From assembly GCA_946495905.1 (NCBI GenBank), contig CAMMEP010000015.1, positions 1 to 25,203 of the forward strand: a DNA stretch of 25,203 nt, read 5' to 3'. The translations under genes and the position numbers were made by a program. Positions 21,491 through 25,203 of the stretch are shown here, piece by piece. Source of the DNA: an uncultured Clostridium sp. Its GTDB lineage: Bacteria > Bacillota > Clostridia > TANB77 > CAG-508. A model generated the notes under the pieces. It ran no database searches. It was not told the DNA's origin and saw nothing but the letters and a program-made list of their open reading frames with translations. Position 1 is the stretch's first letter. Every line of letters begins with the position of its first letter.

Positions 21491-21512
21491 ATCTAACCAA
21501 AATCTAACCAAA
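21491..21512 (+). repeat. tandem 11-base repeats, putative integrase arm sites
   Basis: ATCTAACCAAA occurs twice without a gap (21491-21501, 21502-21512). A related inverted word, GGTTTTGGTAG, lies near 21462. The integrase at 21633-22871 has an N-terminal arm-binding domain of the kind that recognises such repeats. Confidence 0.5.
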
Positions 21513-21542
21513 TGTATTTTTATATAAATTTTAATTAAATAT

Positions 21543-21629
21543 GCAGGTATGCTGGAACTGGTAGACAGGATGGTCTCAAAAACCATTGTCAGAAATGGCG
21601 TGTGGGTTCGAGTCCCACTACCTGCACCA
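21543..21629 (+). tRNA. tRNA-Leu (anticodon CAA), CCA encoded
   Basis: Acceptor GCAGGTA (21543-21549) pairs fully with TACCTGC (21619-21625), followed by A and CCA (21627-21629). The anticodon arm is ATGGT-CTCAAAA-ACCAT with anticodon CAA. The long variable arm (TGTC-AGAAAT-GGCG) is typical of Leu, and the T-arm GTGGG-TTCGAGT-CCCAC is perfect. The body differs clearly from the truncated tRNA-Leu(CAA) at 21364, so it is not a recent copy of it. It ends 3 bases before the integrase stop codon. Confidence 0.93.
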
Positions 21630-21632
21630 AAA

Positions 21633-22871
21633 TTAGTTTGCACAAGCCACTAATTTATTAGAAGAAGTTGAAGAGTCGCATTCCTCAATTTCTTTTTTTG
21701 TTTCAAAAGCACTTGTAATTGCTTGAGCTGAAAGCTGTTTTGAATTACTATCTAAATGAGCATAAATATTTGCAGTAGTAGAAAAATTAGAATGTCCTAA
21801 CCATTCTTGTATTGCTTTCATAGGAATACCTTTAGCTAGTAACAAACTTGCACAAGAATGTCTTAAATCGTGAAAACGAATATGTCTTAATCCTAATTTT
21901 TTTAATAAGTTTTTAAAATGTTCTGATACATAGTCAGGTCTTGTTAATTTTCCATCAGGTTTAACGAATACATATTCTTTATCTTTTTTGTAATAAGATT
22001 TTCCAAAAGCCTTTTTAAAATATTCTTGTTGTTCCTTTAATTCCAATAGTCTATCAGCAATATCATCAATTAATGGTAATGTCCTATAACTTGATTTATT
22101 CTTTGTTCTATCTTTAGAGTAAATTTGTCTTTTCCCGTCTATTTTTCCAATAGTTACGGTGTGCTTAATAGTAATTGTTTTATTATCAAAATCAAAAGCA
22201 TCCCATTTTAAACCTAAAACTTCACTTCTCCTTAAGCCATAATATGAAGCAACTCTTATCATAAGATTTAATGGATCATCTTTGGACTTTTCAAACAACT
22301 CATTCAATTCATTTTCATTATAGAAACTACCAATATATTGCTCTTTTTTAGGTTTTTGTACTTTATCAGCAGGATTATTTTGTATAATATCCATTTTATA
22401 AGCATAATCCAAAGCTTTTCTTATAATAGCGTGATGATGAATAACAGTATTTGCAGAAAGTCCATCACTAAACAAAGTATTATAATATTCTTGAATATCC
22501 ATTGCTTGAATATCGATTAATTTAATTTTATTTTTTGTAAAATATTTTGTTATTCTATCATTTACTATTTGCTCATAAGAATTATAAGTTGAATGCTCAA
22601 TAGTTTTCTTTACAATTTTTAACCATTCATTTAAAAAATCTAAAAATAATACATCAGTTTTTACAATATTATTTTTTCTTTTTTGAGTAGAATTAAGTTT
22701 GTTTTCAAATTCTTGCCTAATTTCTTCAGCTTTTGCTTGAGCTTGTTTCTTATTTCCTCTTACTTTTAATTTTGTAGAAAACCATTTTTGTTTTCTTTTT
22801 CCATTATCATCTTTATAATTTACTACGGCATGATAAAAACCGTTTTTTTCTTGTAGGCTTACTGTTACCAT
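21633..22871 (-). CDS. int: tyrosine recombinase/integrase (Tn916/phage type)
   Basis: A 412-residue site-specific recombinase. Residues 1 to about 60 are an AP2-like arm-DNA-binding domain (GFYHAVVNYKDDNGKRKQKWFSTKL), about 70-170 an SAM-like core-binding domain, and about 185-385 the catalytic domain. The latter has GLRRSEVLGLKW (first Arg), HDLRHS (His-x-x-Arg), LGHSN (His) and nucleophile Tyr370 in NIYAHL, so the full R-H-R-H-Y set is present. AAAGGAG lies 7 bases before the ATG. It reads toward the tRNA genes, as in elements whose int gene is next to the attachment site. Confidence 0.95.
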   Translation of the reverse strand: MVTVSLQEKNGFYHAVVNYKDDNGKRKQKWFSTKLKVRGNKKQAQAKAEEIRQEFENKLNSTQKRKNNIVKTDVLFLDFLNEWLKIVKKTIEHSTYNSYEQIVNDRITKYFTKNKIKLIDIQAMDIQEYYNTLFSDGLSANTVIHHHAIIRKALDYAYKMDIIQNNPADKVQKPKKEQYIGSFYNENELNELFEKSKDDPLNLMIRVASYYGLRRSEVLGLKWDAFDFDNKTITIKHTVTIGKIDGKRQIYSKDRTKNKSSYRTLPLIDDIADRLLELKEQQEYFKKAFGKSYYKKDKEYVFVKPDGKLTRPDYVSEHFKNLLKKLGLRHIRFHDLRHSCASLLLAKGIPMKAIQEWLGHSNFSTTANIYAHLDSNSKQLSAQAITSAFETKKEIEECDSSTSSNKLVACAN

Positions 22872-22963
22872 TTTTTAACTCCTTTCTTTTAATAACAGAC
22901 TTAATTTAACCTACTATTAATATTGATAATATAATACCATCATAATAGTTTAAAATCTAGTCT

Positions 22964-23170
22964 TTAGTCATTTTTTGTTAGATATGCTATAACATTTCTT
23001 TTTGGTATTTTATATTCTCTACCTACTTTAATTGATGGAATAGTATTAGTTCTTACTAATCTATATGCAAGATTTACACCAATTCCAAGCATTTGTTTTA
23101 ATTCTTGAATGTTTACTAAATCAGGGTATGTAGTAAACATCATTTGATAGTTTTCTTTAATAGTACCCAT
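22964..23170 (-). CDS. xis: excisionase-like HTH (helix_turn_helix_17) protein
   Basis: A 68-residue DNA-binding protein with a winged MerR-like helix-turn-helix: VNIQELKQMLGIGVNLAYRL (about residues 19-38), then IPSIKVGREYKIPKRNVIAYL. This is the pattern of excisionase-type proteins, which bend DNA at the attachment site and direct the integrase toward excision. AAAGGAGGA precedes the ATG at good spacing. It lies upstream of int on the same strand, 92 bases apart, as in many integration modules. A small regulatory role in place of excision is possible. Confidence 0.78.
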   Translation of the reverse strand: MGTIKENYQMMFTTYPDLVNIQELKQMLGIGVNLAYRLVRTNTIPSIKVGREYKIPKRNVIAYLTKND

Positions 23171-23237
23171 TTTGATAATCCTCCTTTCTTAAAATTTGCA
23201 AAATAAAAAAGACCTACTACTCAAGTAAATCCTTTGT

Positions 23238-23702
23238 TTACATACTATAACATCTATATTTATATTTTTGTGTTGGCACTTTGATATTCATATTTATTGA
23301 TTTTGGAACATCACTACCAACTTTTATACCTCTGTTAAGTTTTAAATTTCCGTTCTTATCTCTGTGATAAATACTTAAATTATATTTAGCAAAAGCATAG
23401 TCATTTATATTGCTACTAGAATAAGATAATTCTAATGAATCTTGATATAATAATGCTTGTAGTTGTTCATAAGAATTATCTTCTTTCTTTGGTCTATCAT
23501 AATTCTTGTAATATTCTTTTAAATAATCTTTTCGTTTAATAGCATTTTCATCTTTACGGGTTTGTTTTTCTTCTTTACATCTGCTATCAGCTTTTATTAC
23601 TTTTGAAATATATTGTTTAGAAACACCAACTATTGTAGCAATTTCTTTTTGTTTTAGATGTTTATTAAAGTATAAGTCTAAAATATTTTTTCGATTTTCC
23701 AA
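23238..23702 (-). CDS. HTH DNA-binding protein of the element
   Basis: A 154-residue protein. The N-terminal 40 residues form a helix-turn-helix of the sigma-region-4/resolvase type (KQKEIATIVGVSKQYISKVI), followed by a basic stretch (KADSRCKEEKQTRKDE). The remainder is Tyr/Asn/Lys-rich and not recognised. The TTG start at 23702 is supported by GAAAGGAG about 10 bases upstream. Its promoter (23884-23912, minus strand) overlaps the divergent promoter of the gene at 23971, so this protein is a good candidate for the regulator of that switch. A copy-control or immunity role is possible but not shown. Confidence 0.7.
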   Translation of the reverse strand: MENRKNILDLYFNKHLKQKEIATIVGVSKQYISKVIKADSRCKEEKQTRKDENAIKRKDYLKEYYKNYDRPKKEDNSYEQLQALLYQDSLELSYSSSNINDYAFAKYNLSIYHRDKNGNLKLNRGIKVGSDVPKSINMNIKVPTQKYKYRCYSM

Positions 23703-23872
23703 CTTTAAATATCTCCTTTCAAATTTGGTTGACTTTTTGTTTGCAAGATTTTGAACATAAAAATCCTATTGCCTATTCTTTTGAAATAGTCAATTTAATA
23801 TTCACTTGCTGTCATTTGATATTGACTGTTATCTGTAGTAACTCTTTATCGTGAACAATAGTACAATATCAC

Positions 23873-23912
23873 TTGACATTGTTATTATACTATGATATAA
23901 TTTAATTGTCAA
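23873..23912. promoter_or_regulatory. two interleaved divergent consensus promoters
   Basis: Plus strand: TTGACA (23873-23878), 17 bases, TATAAT (23896-23901) with a TGA extension. Minus strand: TTGACA (23912-23907), 17 bases, TATAAT (23889-23884). Each -10 lies inside the other's spacer, so both cannot be occupied at once. The whole block is an imperfect palindrome centred near 23892. Plus drives 23971 onward, minus drives the HTH gene and probably xis and int. Confidence 0.85.
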
Positions 23913-23970
23913 TACAATTTGAAATATTTTTATAGAATTGTTCATATTTATTTTTGAAAGGGGAATATTT

Positions 23971-25089
23971 ATGAGAGAATTACCTCGTGTAAACATATAT
24001 GATGACTTCTATATATGGTTTGATTTAGAGGAAAAGAAAGAGCATTATGCAACACCATTATATTTATATAATGTAAAAAGAGATAGAATAGATCCAGATG
24101 ATGAAACAAGACTATTCTTAAAACTAGAAAAAGATATATCTAAAACAAAATTAAATAAGAAGAAAGAAATAATAAGACAACCTTCTACGATATATATTCA
24201 CTATGTAGAAAGCATAGGAGCGATTTTAATAAACTTTCTAAATGCAGATTTTACTACTTATGAAACTGCATATAATACTTTCTTTTATGCTTATGGCTAT
24301 GAACTAGTAAAAGATTATGTGCCATATAGTTATACTCAAAACGATAAATTTATTGATGATGCGGAATTTAAAAGAATTATAAAAGATATATATGACACAG
24401 GTAGCGACAGGTTTATTGAATGGCAAGAAAATTTTAGAAAATGTGTAGATTTTGTTTATAATTTGAATGGAAATGAAGAACTAAAAGAAGAAGATAAACT
24501 AGCAAAATTTGTTGCTTATACAATAAAAGATAATGATTTTTATACATATTCACAAGAAATTGAAATTATAACAGATACATATATAAACATACATAACAAA
24601 TATCAAAATGAAACTTTAAAAAATTTAATAGATAGAATAAAAAATAAAGACCAAGAATTAGAATTACACAATGTATATACAAGTAAAAAACTAACAAGTA
24701 TATGTTTTGCAGTATTAGACCAAATTGTAAGACACGAAAATTTACAAATTAAAACTTGTTTAAATTGTGGTAGATACTTCATACCTAGTTATAGACAAAA
24801 TGAGATATATTGCGATTTAGCAAATGTAGACCAAAGTCCAACTTGTAAAGAAAAAGGAGCAAATGAGCAATATAAGAAAAATTTAGAAAACAATAAAGCA
24901 CAAGCACTTTATAGAAGAATTTACAGGCAAAAATTCATGATAGCACAAAGAAACAAAGACAGTAAAACAATTCAAAAAGAATTTGAACAATGGAAAAGAG
25001 AGGCTAAAGATAAAGTTAATAAAATGAAAAAAGGTAAACTTACAGAAGATGAAGTTTATAAATGGTTAGTAGAAAGTAAACAAAAATAA
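23971..25089 (+). CDS. DUF6076-like protein with Cys-rich zinc-binding motif
   Basis: A 372-residue protein. The first 260 residues are a helical domain of no known function. Then come CLNCGRYFIP and YCD, with a later PTCKEKG, four Cys spaced like a zinc site. A long basic helical C-terminus follows (about 300-372, YRRIYRQKFMIAQRNKDSKT onward). This matches my recollection of DUF6076 proteins, which are common on clostridial mobile elements. ATG 23971 is chosen because GAAAGGGG (23956-23963) is 7 bases upstream; the TTG at 23938 has no SD. No membrane segments. It may bind nucleic acid, but that is inference. Confidence 0.65.
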   Translation: MRELPRVNIYDDFYIWFDLEEKKEHYATPLYLYNVKRDRIDPDDETRLFLKLEKDISKTKLNKKKEIIRQPSTIYIHYVESIGAILINFLNADFTTYETAYNTFFYAYGYELVKDYVPYSYTQNDKFIDDAEFKRIIKDIYDTGSDRFIEWQENFRKCVDFVYNLNGNEELKEEDKLAKFVAYTIKDNDFYTYSQEIEIITDTYINIHNKYQNETLKNLIDRIKNKDQELELHNVYTSKKLTSICFAVLDQIVRHENLQIKTCLNCGRYFIPSYRQNEIYCDLANVDQSPTCKEKGANEQYKKNLENNKAQALYRRIYRQKFMIAQRNKDSKTIQKEFEQWKREAKDKVNKMKKGKLTEDEVYKWLVESKQK

Positions 25090-25093
25090 TAAT

Positions 25094-25128
25094 AGTTTGT
25101 GTTATATTAAAAAGTTTGTGATATAATA
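25094..25128 (+). promoter_or_regulatory. promoter with direct repeats before the Fic-like gene
   Basis: AGTTTGTGTTATATTA (25094-25109) and AGTTTGTGATATAATA (25113-25128) are direct repeats, 14 of 16 identical, 19 bases apart. The second contains an extended -10 (TGaTATAAT, TATAAT at 25122-25127). The repeats could be operator sites. Confidence 0.55.
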
Positions 25129-25150
25129 CATATATGATTGGAGGTTTCAA

Positions 25151-25203
25151 ATGGAAATAAATTACCCACCATATACAATAACTGATAAAATGTTAAATTA
25201 TGT
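25151..25203 (+). CDS. N-terminus of a probable Fic family protein (cut by window end)
   Basis: Only 17 complete codons are present, MEINYPPYTITDKMLNY, preceded by TGGAGG at 25139-25144. The words PPYTIT followed by a hydrophobic helix resemble the N-terminus of Fic (AMPylase-type) proteins, which usually continue with a SEISEKIG-like helix. The catalytic HPFxxGNG motif would lie beyond the window, so the assignment is weak. Confidence 0.45.
   Translation, partial: MEINYPPYTITDKMLNY

Larger units (their letters stand above)
21406..25203. mobile_element. integrated element (ICE or prophage-like), left part; right end outside the window
   Basis: The left boundary is placed where tRNA-Leu homology stops. 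Inside lie tandem 11-base repeats resembling integrase arm sites, a tRNA-Leu, a tyrosine integrase reading toward the boundary, an excisionase-like gene, an HTH gene, a divergent promoter and accessory genes. This is the usual order of an integration module. An alternative is that the element begins at the 3' end of the intact tRNA (about 21629). No conjugation or capsid genes are visible. Confidence 0.65.

Noticed and set aside
21364..21629. Group I intron in a tRNA-Leu anticodon loop
   Set aside because: No 3' exon matching GCCGATG or the first anticodon stem follows, the second tRNA has its own full acceptor stem, and the gap of about 137 bases is too short and lacks intron core motifs.

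Overview
The window is AT-rich, with almost entirely A/T-ending codons, strong AGGAGG-type ribosome binding sites and sigma-A promoters. It carries sigK, a sortase with its LPXTG substrate, and an L21 leader RNA. Together these point to an anaerobic, endospore-forming Gram-positive of the Clostridia, probably a gut lineage. The exact taxon cannot be read from the sequence.

Layout. (1) 1-1137: L21 leader, rplU and rpmA, closed by a terminator. L27 lacks the N-terminal extension usual in Firmicutes and no prp gene lies between the two. (2) 1153-3008: an XRE-type regulator broken by an amber codon, divergent from a pseudopilin-like/FGE-like surface protein broken by an in-frame TAA. The 3' end of that gene is GC-rich and C-ending, like the variable region of a diversity-generating retroelement. 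(3) 3031-8198: housekeeping block with a P-loop/Asp23 fusion, a Cmk-PlsC fusion, typA and trmR. (4) 8227-9165, minus strand: a small charged protein and a CmpB-like membrane protein. (5) 9478-12338: trmL and trhP, convergent with a frameshifted DUF368 membrane protein gene. trmR, trmL and trhP all act on tRNA wobble position 34. (6) 12396-13971: sigK, a small charged protein and a DEDDh exonuclease.

(7) 14151-20159: a surface module. It encodes a secreted cohesin-LPKTG protein, a sortase, an N-acetylglucosaminidase with SH3b, two BIG2 domains and a C-terminal dockerin, and a membrane-anchored cohesin protein with two cadherin-like domains. Read together, sortase would fix one cohesin to the wall, the second cohesin would stay in the membrane, and the dockerin-bearing hydrolase could dock on either. 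This is a small cellulosome-like arrangement built around a peptidoglycan hydrolase, and I consider it the main candidate system of the window.

(8) 20252-21333: ppaC with its promoter and terminator. (9) 21364 to the end: an integrated element. A tRNA-Leu(CAA) gene is cut off just after its anticodon loop. Then come putative integrase arm sites, a complete and different tRNA-Leu(CAA), a tyrosine integrase, an excisionase-like protein and an HTH protein. A pair of fully interleaved divergent consensus promoters separates these from a DUF6076-like protein and the start of a probable Fic protein. The element runs off the right edge.

Two families of dispersed palindromic repeats lie between the genes. 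One has long T-rich arms and a CGGTCCCCACCTTAAG core (three copies plus a decayed half). The other consists of GGGGACAG-type palindromes (four loci). At 16110-16419 a copy of the first sits inside the loop of the second.
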